Assembly: GCA_040382095.1 (NCBI GenBank)
Contig: JBEIGB010000002.1
Location: 1-64,000 of the forward strand
Source: JADJPL01 sp040382095
Lineage (GTDB): Bacteria; Bacteroidota; Bacteroidia; Chitinophagales; Saprospiraceae
Length of the DNA stretch: 64,000 bases
Direction of reading: 5' to 3'
The notes beneath the pieces are model-generated. The model did no database searches. It was not told the origin of the DNA and was given only the letters and a program-made list of their open reading frames with translations. Both the position numbers and the translations under genes were made by a program. Of the stretch, positions 16,412 through 25,798 are shown piece by piece; position 1 is the first letter of the stretch, and each line of letters opens with the position of its first letter.

Positions 16412-16816
16412 ATGCCCTATTTCTGCCTCCTGTTATTGTTGACCCTTTCCCTCTGCGCGTGTGGCCCGGGAACAAAGCCAATCACAACGTCCAGAGGGAT
16501 ATCTGTACAGCGGCATAATTCCTTCCGCTGTACGGGTACAGAGCCTTTCTGGTCGTTAGATATTGCCGAAAACGGGATTACCTTCCAAACTCCGGATTCC
16601 GGCCCGGTCACTTATCCTTTCACCCCCCCTGTTAGCAAAGGGGATGTAATTGAGTTCTTTACTTCGCTCGGTAGTGGAAGTGGGAAGAACAACCTCAAAA
16701 TTATCCTTAAACCCGGCAATTGCAGCGATGGCATGTCCGAAACCGTTTATCCCTATTCGGTGGAAGTGGAGCTCGACGGGCAAACACTGCGCGGCTGTGC
16801 AAAAGAAAAGATATGA
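16412..16816 (+). CDS. COG3650-type lipoprotein
   Basis: Predicted outer-membrane or periplasmic lipoprotein, 134 residues. It starts with a hydrophobic signal (LLLLLTLSLCACGPG) whose Cys lies in a lipobox-like context. The family signature is clear: FRCTGTEPFWSLDI (38-51), and near the end NCSDGMSETVYPYSVEV with a final GCAKE. The two Cys pairs probably form disulfides. COG3650 proteins are uncharacterised and related to lysozyme-inhibitor-like folds by some profiles. The stop codon overlaps the start of the next gene by four bases (ATGA at 16813-16816), so the two are translationally coupled. Confidence 0.8.
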   Translation: MPYFCLLLLLTLSLCACGPGTKPITTSRGISVQRHNSFRCTGTEPFWSLDIAENGITFQTPDSGPVTYPFTPPVSKGDVIEFFTSLGSGSGKNNLKIILKPGNCSDGMSETVYPYSVEVELDGQTLRGCAKEKI

Positions 16817-17616
16817 ACTCCCCGAACAACATCCTGCTCGCCTTTGAGCCTGTTTTGCAAAATGACGGTACTCCCGAAGGGTTCGTAGTATCCCTGCTCA
16901 ACGATTGCCCGGACCCCATCCTTTTTGAGCTCGATTTTTTTGCTGGCGGGGTAAAGCGGTTTGGAAAAAAAGGCAAGCTGGATGCCGGGGGGTATTCCGA
17001 ACTGGGCAAAATGCAATATGACGACCTTAATGAGTTTCCGGAGGCAAAGGTTGCCTGTTGGAAAATCGTCAAAGACGGGACCAGCAGCCGGTACGCAAAA
17101 GATATGCGGATTAAACCCGGCGTTTTTTTTTCCAGTCTTACCCCCGTGGCGCCTATCCTACACCGACAGGCGCACGTGCTGACCCTGTTCGAAGGGCTGA
17201 GTGCGGAGCGGAAAAAAAACCATGCAGAAGACTTAAAGGCCTATACCCAAAGAAAAGCCCCGCCCGTACGCCAGTGGCATGAATCCGCAAACGATGACCG
17301 CTCACAGCATGAGGTCAGGGAAGCAGCCGATTTTTCCATAGAACTCGACCTGCACATCGAAAAACTCGTCCAGGGGCACGAACAACTGTCCAATGCTCAA
17401 ATATTGCAGCTACAAGTCCGGGTATTCGAAGCATACATTGAAAAAGCAATCCGTCTGGGGATGGAAAGGGTATTCATTATCCACGGTGTAGGGGAAGGCC
17501 GCCTTCGGAATACCATCGCCTCCAGCCTGTTCCGGATCCCGGAAGTAATCACCTTTAAAAACGAATACCACCCTAAGTATGGTTACGGGGCAACGGAAGT
17601 AATCCTGATTATGTAA
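16813..17616 (+). CDS. DUF2027/Smr-domain protein
   Basis: 267-residue protein with an N-terminal beta-rich DUF2027-like part (about 1-110) and a C-terminal Smr domain. The Smr part has ELDLHIEKL (about 176-184) and the hallmark loop IIHGVGEGRLRNTI followed by YHPKYGYGATEVIL. Smr domains are structure- or branch-specific nucleases in MutS2 and some RNA-quality-control proteins; in this family the substrate is unknown. I chose the ATG at 16813 because it forms an ATGA overlap with the lipoprotein stop. The open frame upstream to 16720 is only the shadow of that gene. The patatin gene follows 20 bp later. Confidence 0.82.
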   Translation: MNSPNNILLAFEPVLQNDGTPEGFVVSLLNDCPDPILFELDFFAGGVKRFGKKGKLDAGGYSELGKMQYDDLNEFPEAKVACWKIVKDGTSSRYAKDMRIKPGVFFSSLTPVAPILHRQAHVLTLFEGLSAERKKNHAEDLKAYTQRKAPPVRQWHESANDDRSQHEVREAADFSIELDLHIEKLVQGHEQLSNAQILQLQVRVFEAYIEKAIRLGMERVFIIHGVGEGRLRNTIASSLFRIPEVITFKNEYHPKYGYGATEVILIM

Positions 17617-17636
17617 CGCTTAATCATATACCCCTT

Positions 17637-18722
17637 ATGGCAATCAACATCCTGTCTATTGATGGCGGCGGTATCCGCGGCCTCATCCCCGCGCTCATCC
17701 TCACCGAGATCGAGCGGCGCACCGGAAAAAAAATCTCCGAAATGTTCGACCTGCTGGCCGGCACTTCTACCGGAGGAATCATCGCAGTTGGGCTCAACGT
17801 CAATGACCCCAAAACAGGGCAGCCTTATGCCGCCTCCAGGATTGCCCAGCTTTACCAGGAGAATGGACACCGGATCTTTCAGAAGCGACACTGGGTCCAG
17901 GCGATTGGCAGCCTGGTGGACGAATCTTTCCAGCACCAGGGTCTCGAAGAAATACTCGATGCCTACTTTGGAGAAACCGAACTAAAAAACAGCAAAACCG
18001 GGCTATTGGTCACTGCTTATGATATCGTGCGGCGCAAACCGTTTTACTTCCTTTCGAGAGAGGCAAAGTTACGCCCTCATGAAGAAAACTTCCACATGCG
18101 CGATGTTGCCCGTGCCACTTCCGCAGCTCCCACCTACTTCGAACCCCATCTGATCAGCAATGGCCACTATCAACAACTAGCCCTCGTGGACGGGGGCGTA
18201 TTCGCCAATAACCCGGCCATGCTCGCTTATACCGAGGCCATCAACCTCAAAAGGTGGAAAGATTATCAGTCCGGGATGAATACCTCTCCCGCCCGTGGGG
18301 TCGCAGAAGATACTTTTTCTGAAGCCGCATCAAGGGATTTCAGCGCGGGGCTGCCGGAATACCTCTCTCCCGAACATGCACCTGACTTTTTCATGCTGTC
18401 GCTGGGTACAGGGCAAGCTATGCGCCCTTATGCCTATTCAGAAGCCAAGGACTGGGGCCTTGTAGGATGGGCTCGCCCGATCGTAGATATCCTCATGCAG
18501 GGCGTCTCGGAATCAGTGGACTATCAGATGCAGTATGTCCTGCCTCCGACACGCGACGGCAAAAGGCATTACTACCGCCTCAACCCGAATATCCCGGAAG
18601 GCAACAGCGAAATGTCTGATGTCTCCGAGGCAAATATGGCAGCGCTCAAAAGTATTGCCGACGCGTTTATCGAGGAGCACAGCGGTGTGATCCAGGAAAT
18701 TTGCCATATCCTGAACCCCTGA
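17637..18722 (+). CDS. Patatin-like phospholipase
   Basis: Acyl hydrolase with the Ser-Asp dyad of the patatin/cPLA2 family, 361 residues. It shows the oxyanion loop DGGGIRG (9-15), the nucleophile elbow GTSTGG (42-47, Ser44) and the catalytic Asp in VDGGVFANNP (Asp185). No signal peptide, so likely cytoplasmic or acting on the inner membrane. The N-terminal pattern resembles CapV-type effectors of nucleotide-signalling immune systems. No cyclase or accessory gene lies nearby, so a housekeeping lipase is equally possible. It follows the Smr gene by 20 bp and ends convergently, 13 bp from the GmhB-like gene. Confidence 0.93.
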   Translation: MAINILSIDGGGIRGLIPALILTEIERRTGKKISEMFDLLAGTSTGGIIAVGLNVNDPKTGQPYAASRIAQLYQENGHRIFQKRHWVQAIGSLVDESFQHQGLEEILDAYFGETELKNSKTGLLVTAYDIVRRKPFYFLSREAKLRPHEENFHMRDVARATSAAPTYFEPHLISNGHYQQLALVDGGVFANNPAMLAYTEAINLKRWKDYQSGMNTSPARGVAEDTFSEAASRDFSAGLPEYLSPEHAPDFFMLSLGTGQAMRPYAYSEAKDWGLVGWARPIVDILMQGVSESVDYQMQYVLPPTRDGKRHYYRLNPNIPEGNSEMSDVSEANMAALKSIADAFIEEHSGVIQEICHILNP

Positions 18723-18735
18723 AAAGGCGCGGTGT

Positions 18736-19281
18736 TCAGCGTAAGGCATGGGCAAATGCCGCAAGACTATCAAAACGGAAATCTACCCGGCTACCAATGC
18801 TGGCCATCCCTTCGGCCTCCTCCTCTTTACCTGCAATCCATACTGTGCACATATTGAGGCGGAGGCCGAAGGCCATATCACTTTCAGTATCGCCTACCAT
18901 CACCGAGCGCGAAAAGTCTATCTCCGGGAAATCCCGTTGTGCGTCAAACGCCATAGCCGGAGCGGGCTTACGGCAATTACCCGGCTTACCTGCCAGATCG
19001 GGACAAAAATATATCCCGTCAATCCGCCCACCTGCCTGGGCGACCGCCCCCAGCATCTGGAAGTGTAAAGCCTGCAGGTCAGCCACTCCCATGAGCCCCT
19101 TTCCGATCCCCTGTTGATTGGTCACTACGACGATACGGCCGAAATAGCCCGCAAAGAACCTCAGCGCATCCAATACCCCGGCAATAAAACGAAATTCCGC
19201 CCATTGCCGCACGTAATCCCCTGGAAGCCGCTCGTTGATGACCCCGTCCCGGTCGAGGAACAGGGTATATCCCCTCATCAT
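18736..19281 (-). CDS. gmhB: HAD-IIIA phosphatase, GmhB-like
   Basis: HAD phosphatase of the histidinol-phosphatase/heptose-bisphosphatase group, here 181 residues from the ATG at 19279-19281. The motifs are FLDRDGVINE (nucleophile and general acid Asp), VVTNQQGIGKG, the lysine in CRKPAP, and MVGDTESDMAFG. In E. coli the enzyme makes D-glycero-beta-D-manno-heptose-1-phosphate for LPS. Here the zinc loop is reduced: only CPDLAGKPGNC is visible, lacking the usual His and one Cys. Substrate assignment is therefore tentative. An alternative start at 19317 adds 12 residues. It ends convergently with the patatin gene. Confidence 0.8.
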   Translation of the reverse strand: MMRGYTLFLDRDGVINERLPGDYVRQWAEFRFIAGVLDALRFFAGYFGRIVVVTNQQGIGKGLMGVADLQALHFQMLGAVAQAGGRIDGIYFCPDLAGKPGNCRKPAPAMAFDAQRDFPEIDFSRSVMVGDTESDMAFGLRLNMCTVWIAGKEEEAEGMASIGSRVDFRFDSLAAFAHALR

Positions 19282-19531
19282 AAGATTAGAATTACTGAAT
19301 GGTTGTGAGGGCATCATTTCAGATTAGCAATATGCATATTGTACAAATGATTTATTGCGACAGGATCATCACAGGATAAAAAAAAGCTGCATTTCCAGCA
19401 CGCTGCCCCCTTGCAACAAGCCTGATCTTCCCGGGCGTCGCTACTTTTGGTATAATAACGCCAAAACCATCCGGGTCCTCCAAAATACGGATTGCGGACG
19501 ACGCTACCAAAAGGAGTTTTCAATAAAAAGA

Positions 19532-20527
19532 TTAACGATTTTTCTCCGATTCGAGGATACGGATATAGTTGGCACGCTCGTAAGCCGATGGATTCGAAAT
19601 ATTCCGCTGGCTCATCACCGCCCTGAACGCTTCCACCGAATCAAAGCCTTTTTGCTGCATCCAATCTTCCATCTCTTTGTGTATCACGCGCAGATGGGGT
19701 ATGCCATACTTGTAGAGTGCCGAAGCCGTCATCACCACATCTGCGCCTGCAAGCAGGTATTTAATTGCTTCTTCCGCACCCTGGACACCTGTCGTGGCTG
19801 CCAGGGAAACCGGCACTTTACCGTATAAAATCGCCAGCCAAAGCAAAGGGAGGCGGATTTCATTGGCAACACTATACTGCAGATCGGAAAGGACCTGTAA
19901 ACGCCCGATATCGAAATCCGGCTGGTAGAAACGATTGAACAGCACCAATGCATCGGCACCAGCGCCCGCCATACGAAATGCCATATTACCCATAGCGCTG
20001 AAGTAGGGGTTTAGCTTTACCGCTACCGGGATGTGGACTGTACTTTTCAAAATCCGGATAATATCGAGGTAGCGTTGTTCTACGATTTCCGAAGTCAGAC
20101 GGATATCCGCAGGAATATAGAAAATATTTACTTCCAGGCCATCGGCACCGGCAGCTTCGATATCGTGGGCGAAAGTCGCCCAGCCCTCCGGTGTGGTCCC
20201 GTTTAGACTGGCAATAATCGGTATCCCCGTACGCTCTTTTGCCATCCGGATATGCTCCAGGTACTGATCGCCCCCAAAATGATACTCCTCCAATGCCGGG
20301 AAATACCCCTGTGCCTCGGCGAATTGATTCGACGTCGCTGCCAGTACCTGCTCGCGTGCCATCTCCTCCATGCGGATTTGCTCTTCAAAAAGCGAGAACA
20401 ATACGACGGCGCCAGCACCCGCATCCTCCATGCGCAGGATATTATCCAGATCTTCCGAAAGCGGACATGCCGAGACGACTATCGGAGAGCGAAGGGGAAG
20501 CCCCATGTATTTTGTGCGAAAATCCAT
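19532..20527 (-). CDS. Dihydroorotate dehydrogenase-like protein
   Basis: FMN-dependent TIM-barrel protein of the DHOD-like group, 331 residues from the ATG at 20527. It starts MDFRTKYMGLPLRSPIVVSA, has GAGAVVLFSLFEEQI, PIIASLNGTTPEGW, VAVKLNPYFSAMGNMA (a barrel strand with Lys) and the phosphate-binding end AGADVVMTASALYKYG. The catalytic Cys/Ser loop of true PyrD is not obvious, so I do not assign orotate synthesis. It is encoded downstream of a pyruvate:ferredoxin oxidoreductase and a GltD-like Fe-S flavoprotein with short gaps. This suggests a role in a low-potential electron module. Confidence 0.88.
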   Translation of the reverse strand: MDFRTKYMGLPLRSPIVVSACPLSEDLDNILRMEDAGAGAVVLFSLFEEQIRMEEMAREQVLAATSNQFAEAQGYFPALEEYHFGGDQYLEHIRMAKERTGIPIIASLNGTTPEGWATFAHDIEAAGADGLEVNIFYIPADIRLTSEIVEQRYLDIIRILKSTVHIPVAVKLNPYFSAMGNMAFRMAGAGADALVLFNRFYQPDFDIGRLQVLSDLQYSVANEIRLPLLWLAILYGKVPVSLAATTGVQGAEEAIKYLLAGADVVMTASALYKYGIPHLRVIHKEMEDWMQQKGFDSVEAFRAVMSQRNISNPSAYERANYIRILESEKNR

Positions 20528-20555
20528 AGCTGTATTTATTTTAAGCACCTGTTCC

Positions 20556-23500
20556 TTAAGCCACCGGAGTAAAGTCGGATGCAGTTTTCGTTGCCATTTC
20601 CTCGTATGTTTTCCAGCGGAGGTTGACGAGTTCCTGGGCCAGTTTCATCAACTCCTCTGCTTCTACGGGATTGGAGAGGGTCAACTGGCGATAGCGCATT
20701 TCTTTATATGCGTAGTCTTTGAGGGCAATTGTTGGCCGTGGTGCATCGAGGATAAAGGGGTTTTTGCCCTTCTTTCGGAGTTCCGGGTTGTAACGCAGCA
20801 AGGGCCAATAGGCGCTGTCCACTGCCCTGCGTTGTTGGTCGAGGCCCTCCTGCATATTGATTCCGTGGGCGATACAATGGCTGTAGGCCAGGATAAGGGA
20901 CGGGCCGTTGTAGGCTTCTGCCTCGCGCATGGCGAGTAGGGTTTGCTGTGGGTTTGCCCCAAAAGCGACCCGGGCCACATAGACATTGCCATACGAGATT
21001 GCCTGCATCGCCAGGTCTTTTTTACCCACTCGTTTGCCAGCGGCTGCGAATTTCGCCGCTGCTGCAGTAGGGGTAGCTTTCGACATTTGCCCACCGGTAT
21101 TGGAATAAACCTCGGTATCCAGTACCAGTATATTAATGTTGCGACCTGTGGCCAGCGCATGGTCCAGCCCTCCGTACCCGATATCATAAGCCCAGCCATC
21201 TCCACCCACCAGCCAGACACTTCGGCGTACCAACTGGCTGGCGACGGATTCCAGACGGCGGGCCTCGGGGTCTTCGATCCGCGAGAGGTGCTCCCTCAAT
21301 TTGCTGACCCGCTGATGCTGTTCCTGGATTTCGGACTCGTTCATTTGTGGGGCACCCATAATCGCATCTACCAGCTCATCCCCAATCTGCGGTGCCAGTT
21401 TGTGCAGCAACATCCCGGCATACTCCATCTGTTTATCGGCGGTAATCCGCATACCGAGACCAAACTCGGCGTTGTCTTCAAATAAGGAATTCGACCAGCT
21501 TGGCCCCCTACCCTCGCTATTGGCCGTCCAGGGCGTCGTCGGGAGGTTGCCCCCAAAGATGGAAGAGCAGCCCGTCGCATTGGCAACCAGGAGGCGGTCG
21601 CCAAAAAGCTGGGTAAGCAGCTTGATATATGGTGTTTCTCCACATCCGGCACAGGCGCCCGAAAACTCGAATAATGGCTCGAGGAATTGGGTACCGTGGA
21701 CGATGGAAAAATTGACCTTAGAGCGGTCGTTCCAGGGAATAGCCTCGAAGAAATGGATATTCCCACGTTCTTGTTCCAGGATTGGCGTTTTATCCCCCAT
21801 ATTGATCGCTTTGCGCGTGCGATCCTGCGGATCTGTTGCCGGGCAAGCCTCCACGCAAAGCGCGCACCCGGTACAATCCTCCAGATAGACCTGCAATGCA
21901 TATTTGGTTTCCGGGAAGCCCCGGGCATTGATCGGGGCCGTTTTGAACCCCTCCGGTGCCTCCTCCAGGAAGCCCTCATTGAAAAATTTGGCCCGGATCA
22001 CGCTATGTGGGCACACAAATGCACAGTTCCCGCACTGGATACATAAATCGGGTTCCCAGATAGCCACCTGATCACTAATATTGCGCTTTTCCCATTTAGT
22101 CGTGCCACTGGGGAAGGTGCCATCGAAAGGGATTTTGCTCACTGGCAGCTCATCGCCCCTGTCGGACATCATGACCGACGTGACCTCCTGGACGAAACGG
22201 GGCGCCTCCGGAGGCACCACTGCTCCGATGATTCCTTTTGCCGTAACTTTTCCGGGAACTTTCACTTCGTATAAATGGTCAAGCGTCGCATCTACCGCCT
22301 GAAAATTCTTTTCTACTACTGATTTCCCTTTTTTCTTGTAGGTTTTTTCTATTGCGCCTTTTATCTGCGCGATCGCCTCGTGCTTTGGCAGCACACCGGA
22401 AAGGGCAAAAAAACAGGTCTGCATAATGGTGTTGATACGCGTACCCATACCGTTTTCTCTCGCCACCGCAGTGGCATCAATGACAAAAAACCTCAGTTTT
22501 TTATCCAGGACGGCCTGCTGAACATTAGCCGGCAGATTTTCCCAAACATCCTCCGGGGGATAGGGGCTGTTGAGTAAAAATGTACCACCGGGTTTGGCAC
22601 GCCGGAGCATTTCAACTTTATGGACGAAATTGAACTGATGGCAGGCGATAAAATCGGCCTGGTGTAAAAGGTAGGGCGCCCGGATTGGTTGAGGGCCAAA
22701 ACGCAGATGGGATACTGTACGGGCCCCGGATTTCTTCGAGTCATAAACAAAGTACCCCTGCGCAAATAAAGCAGTATTTTCACCAATGATCTTGATGCTG
22801 TTCTTGTTGGCTCCTACGGTGCCATCTGCACCCAGACCAAAAAACATCGCCTGTGTCCATTTGGACTCGTCAAGGGAATAGGCGGGATCATACTCCAGGC
22901 TCAAAAAGGAAACATCGTCGTTGATACCGATAGTAAACTGCGTTTTGGGTTGTGGCTTTTTGAGCTCATCGAAAACCGCCTTAACCATCGCCGGGGTAAA
23001 TTCCTTAGAAGACAGCCCATATCGCCCTCCGCAAAGCCTTGGCATCTGATCAATTTTCCCGCTTTGCAAGGATAGCACCAGTGCCGACATCACGTCCTGG
23101 AAAAGAGGTTCTGCAGCGGCTCCCGGTTCTTTGGTCCTGTCCAGAACCACCACCGAACGAACTGTTGGAGGCAATGCCGCAATAAAATGGTCTGTTGAAA
23201 AAGGCCGGTATAAACGCACCTGGATTACGCCTGTCTTTTCCCCCTGTGCATTCAGTGCCAATGCCGTTTCCGCGGCAGTTTCCCCACCAGACCCCATGAT
23301 CATCAGTACGCGGTCTGCTTCGGGATCACCGGTATATTCGAAAAGTCCGTATTGCCTACCTGTCACTGCCGCAAACTTTTCCATCACCGCCCCGACGATA
23401 TCCGGCGTTGCCTGATAAAAAGGGTTGACCGTTTCGCGGCCCTGAAAATACACATCCGGGTTTTGGGCCGTACCCCGTATAAAGGGATGGTCGGGGTTCA

Positions 23501-24137
23501 TTGCCCTTTTCCGATGCCCGAACACCTCGGTTTCCGGGATAATTTCCCTGATTTGTTCGTCGCTCAGCAAAATCACCTTATTTACCTCATGAGAGGTACG
23601 AAAACCATCAAAAAAATGCAGGAAAGGCACTTTGCTGTGCAAGGTGGCCGCCTGGGCGATGAGCGCGAAGTCATGGGCTTCCTGCACACTTGCCGCACTC
23701 AACATTGCAAAGCCTGTCGAACGGGCAGCCATTACATCCTGATGGTCGCCGAAGATCGAAAGCCCCTGAGCCGCCAGAGAACGGGCCGCGATATGAAAGA
23801 CTGTCGGGGTGAGTTCGCCGGCGATTTTGAACATATTCGGCAGCATCAGCATGAGCCCCTGGGATGCCGTAAAAGTAGTCGTCAGAGAACCCGTTTGCAG
23901 GGCCCCATGGACAGTACCGGCAGCGCCTCCCTCGCTTTGCATCTCAATCACCTCGGGTACTGCGCCCCAAATATTCCGGATACCGCGCGCTGCCCATTCA
24001 TCGGCAAACTCGGCCATATTCGAAGACGGCGTAATCGGATAAATTGCACAGACTTCGTTGACGCGATATGCTGTGTAGGCGGTGGCCTCGTTGCCATCAA
24101 TCATCGCGATTTTTACTTGTTGCATTTCTGACATCAT
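20556..24137 (-). CDS. nifJ: Pyruvate:ferredoxin (flavodoxin) oxidoreductase
   Basis: Single-chain PFOR (1193 residues from the ATG at 24137) that oxidises pyruvate to acetyl-CoA and CO2, passing electrons to ferredoxin or flavodoxin. The N-terminal domain has YPITPSSNMAEFADEW, the central part holds the two [4Fe-4S] motifs CIQCGNCAFVCPHSVI and CTGCALCVEACPA. The thiamine-binding region has GACAGCGETPYIKLL and GCSSIFGGNLPTTPW; the GDGWAYDIGYGGLDH turn binds the Mg-diphosphate. The remaining Cys of the third cluster lies near GCGETP. Two further Met codons and one at 24206 are possible starts. It sits in an operon with a GltD-like protein (29 bp upstream) and the DHOD-like protein. Confidence 0.95.
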   Translation of the reverse strand: MMSEMQQVKIAMIDGNEATAYTAYRVNEVCAIYPITPSSNMAEFADEWAARGIRNIWGAVPEVIEMQSEGGAAGTVHGALQTGSLTTTFTASQGLMLMLPNMFKIAGELTPTVFHIAARSLAAQGLSIFGDHQDVMAARSTGFAMLSAASVQEAHDFALIAQAATLHSKVPFLHFFDGFRTSHEVNKVILLSDEQIREIIPETEVFGHRKRAMNPDHPFIRGTAQNPDVYFQGRETVNPFYQATPDIVGAVMEKFAAVTGRQYGLFEYTGDPEADRVLMIMGSGGETAAETALALNAQGEKTGVIQVRLYRPFSTDHFIAALPPTVRSVVVLDRTKEPGAAAEPLFQDVMSALVLSLQSGKIDQMPRLCGGRYGLSSKEFTPAMVKAVFDELKKPQPKTQFTIGINDDVSFLSLEYDPAYSLDESKWTQAMFFGLGADGTVGANKNSIKIIGENTALFAQGYFVYDSKKSGARTVSHLRFGPQPIRAPYLLHQADFIACHQFNFVHKVEMLRRAKPGGTFLLNSPYPPEDVWENLPANVQQAVLDKKLRFFVIDATAVARENGMGTRINTIMQTCFFALSGVLPKHEAIAQIKGAIEKTYKKKGKSVVEKNFQAVDATLDHLYEVKVPGKVTAKGIIGAVVPPEAPRFVQEVTSVMMSDRGDELPVSKIPFDGTFPSGTTKWEKRNISDQVAIWEPDLCIQCGNCAFVCPHSVIRAKFFNEGFLEEAPEGFKTAPINARGFPETKYALQVYLEDCTGCALCVEACPATDPQDRTRKAINMGDKTPILEQERGNIHFFEAIPWNDRSKVNFSIVHGTQFLEPLFEFSGACAGCGETPYIKLLTQLFGDRLLVANATGCSSIFGGNLPTTPWTANSEGRGPSWSNSLFEDNAEFGLGMRITADKQMEYAGMLLHKLAPQIGDELVDAIMGAPQMNESEIQEQHQRVSKLREHLSRIEDPEARRLESVASQLVRRSVWLVGGDGWAYDIGYGGLDHALATGRNINILVLDTEVYSNTGGQMSKATPTAAAAKFAAAGKRVGKKDLAMQAISYGNVYVARVAFGANPQQTLLAMREAEAYNGPSLILAYSHCIAHGINMQEGLDQQRRAVDSAYWPLLRYNPELRKKGKNPFILDAPRPTIALKDYAYKEMRYRQLTLSNPVEAEELMKLAQELVNLRWKTYEEMATKTASDFTPVA

Positions 24138-24166
24138 TGCGCTTTTAAAAAAGAATCCCCGGACAA

Positions 24167-25798
24167 TCAGGCTTGCTGCACCATTTCGATCGCATAACAT
24201 GGGCATTGTTCAAAACAGACGCCGCACCCTGTACATGCGTCATAATCAAATTTATAGCGTTTGCCCGGCCCAAGCTTAATGATCGCATCCTCGGGACAGG
24301 CTCCGTAGCAACCGTCACATTCAAAGCAATTACCACAACTCAGGCAGCGCATAGCCTCATACCGCGCCTCTTTTTCCGAAAGCCCCGCGACCACTTCTTC
24401 AAAGCCTTTGACTGCAATACGTGGGGGCAATTTATCCTGTGCCTGCTGCGGTGCATCGGTTTTATACCAAAGGTGCATTTTTCGGAAAAATGCCGTCCCA
24501 TGCTGCTCCGGCTTTTCATAATCCCTCCCCTTCAGGAAGGCATCTATATACTTTGCCGCTTTCCTGCCATGGCCTATCGCAATGACCGTACCGCGTTCGC
24601 CCCCGATCATGTCACCGCCTGCAAAAACCCCGGGGAAGCCTGTCCTCCTGCCTTCGTCAACCTGAACGGTACCATCGTCTTTAAGCGATATCCCGGACAG
24701 GTTCTGCAGAAAGGCCGTATCCGATTCCTGACCAGTGGCGAGGATCAGCGCATCTGCCTCCAGGGTTTCATAAACCCCCGTTCCCGTGATCCTCCCTTTA
24801 TCCAGTTGCATGGCCTCCACTATAAACCGATTACCTTCTATCCTGCGGATACTGCGCAGCAGCTGGACTTCGATACCCTCCGCAATCGCATCGTCCGCTT
24901 CAAAGTCGTAAGCAGGCATCAGTTTTTTATCCCCGCTATACAACACTAAAGACATTATCCCCAGACGACGCACTACCCTGGAAAGGTAGAGGGCCAGCTT
25001 GCCGCCCCCGTAGATGATCACCTTTTCTCCTAAGGGCAGGGGTTGTCCCCCTGCAATGGCGTAAAGCACTTTGAAAGCATCCAGCACAGGCACTGGCTCG
25101 TGCAATGTAATCGCCTCTTTTTTAATGGCCTGTGCACCAATCCCCAGAAAAACTGCATCGAACCCCCCTTTCGCCTTTTCCGCAAGGATATCCTCTACCT
25201 TTCTGCCGAAATGGAAAGCAATCCCCATTGTTTTCAGTCGCCCGATCTCGGCATCCCTGACTTCGGGCGGGAGGCGGTAAGCAGGGATGCCATAGTAGAG
25301 GAGGCCTCCGGCGTTTTGTTGCGCCTCATAGACATCAACCGAATGCCCCATGCGGGTCAAATGATAGGCCGCAGAAAGTCCGGCGGGCCCTGCCCCTACG
25401 ACCAGCACCCGCCGCCCGCTCGCAACGGCCTGATAGTTTACCTGCCAGCAGGCTTCGATCGCCTTATCCCCAATAAATCGTTCTGTAGCGTGGATATTCA
25501 CCGTCTCATCAATATGGGTTCGGTTGCACCCGGTCTCACAGGGATGAACGCACAGCCTGCCGCTGATTGCAGGAAAAGGGTTGTCTTCCATTAGCTTTTG
25601 GAATGCCGCATAAAAATTGCCACTTTGTGCATCCGCCAGCCACGCCTGGATATTTTCCCCTGCCGGGCAGGAACGGTTGCAGGGCGGGAGCAGGTCTTTA
25701 TACACCGGTACCTTCGACCGGATGGCACCAGTACTCTCACTGTGATCAAATAAATCTGTCGGCCTGGTCAAATCGGATGCCGGGGAATGCATAGGCAC
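24167..25798 (-). CDS. GltD-like NAD(P)H/Fe-S flavoprotein
   Basis: Flavoprotein of the glutamate synthase small-subunit family, 543 residues. The N-terminal Fe-S region has CNRSCPAGENIQAWL and CVHPCETGCNR; then a Rossmann FAD site VLVVGAGPAGLSAAYHL, an NAD(P) site (VIIYGGGKLALYLSR) and ATGQ. The C terminus adds a ferredoxin domain with CLSCGNCFECDGCYGACPED and CTGCGVCFEQCPCYAI. There is no glutamate synthase large subunit here. Instead PFOR follows after 29 bp, so I infer that this protein couples NADPH to ferredoxin or PFOR in either direction. Upstream lie 600 bp of hairpin repeats. Confidence 0.9.
   Translation of the reverse strand: MPMHSPASDLTRPTDLFDHSESTGAIRSKVPVYKDLLPPCNRSCPAGENIQAWLADAQSGNFYAAFQKLMEDNPFPAISGRLCVHPCETGCNRTHIDETVNIHATERFIGDKAIEACWQVNYQAVASGRRVLVVGAGPAGLSAAYHLTRMGHSVDVYEAQQNAGGLLYYGIPAYRLPPEVRDAEIGRLKTMGIAFHFGRKVEDILAEKAKGGFDAVFLGIGAQAIKKEAITLHEPVPVLDAFKVLYAIAGGQPLPLGEKVIIYGGGKLALYLSRVVRRLGIMSLVLYSGDKKLMPAYDFEADDAIAEGIEVQLLRSIRRIEGNRFIVEAMQLDKGRITGTGVYETLEADALILATGQESDTAFLQNLSGISLKDDGTVQVDEGRRTGFPGVFAGGDMIGGERGTVIAIGHGRKAAKYIDAFLKGRDYEKPEQHGTAFFRKMHLWYKTDAPQQAQDKLPPRIAVKGFEEVVAGLSEKEARYEAMRCLSCGNCFECDGCYGACPEDAIIKLGPGKRYKFDYDACTGCGVCFEQCPCYAIEMVQQA

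Noticed and set aside
16720..16812. Longer start for the Smr protein.
   Set aside because: It is only the shadow of the lipoprotein gene; the ATG at 16813 gives a clear ATGA overlap.
17637..18722. Patatin as the CapV effector of a CBASS system.
   Set aside because: No CD-NTase or accessory gene lies in the flanking genes, so the label would rest on the active-site motif alone.
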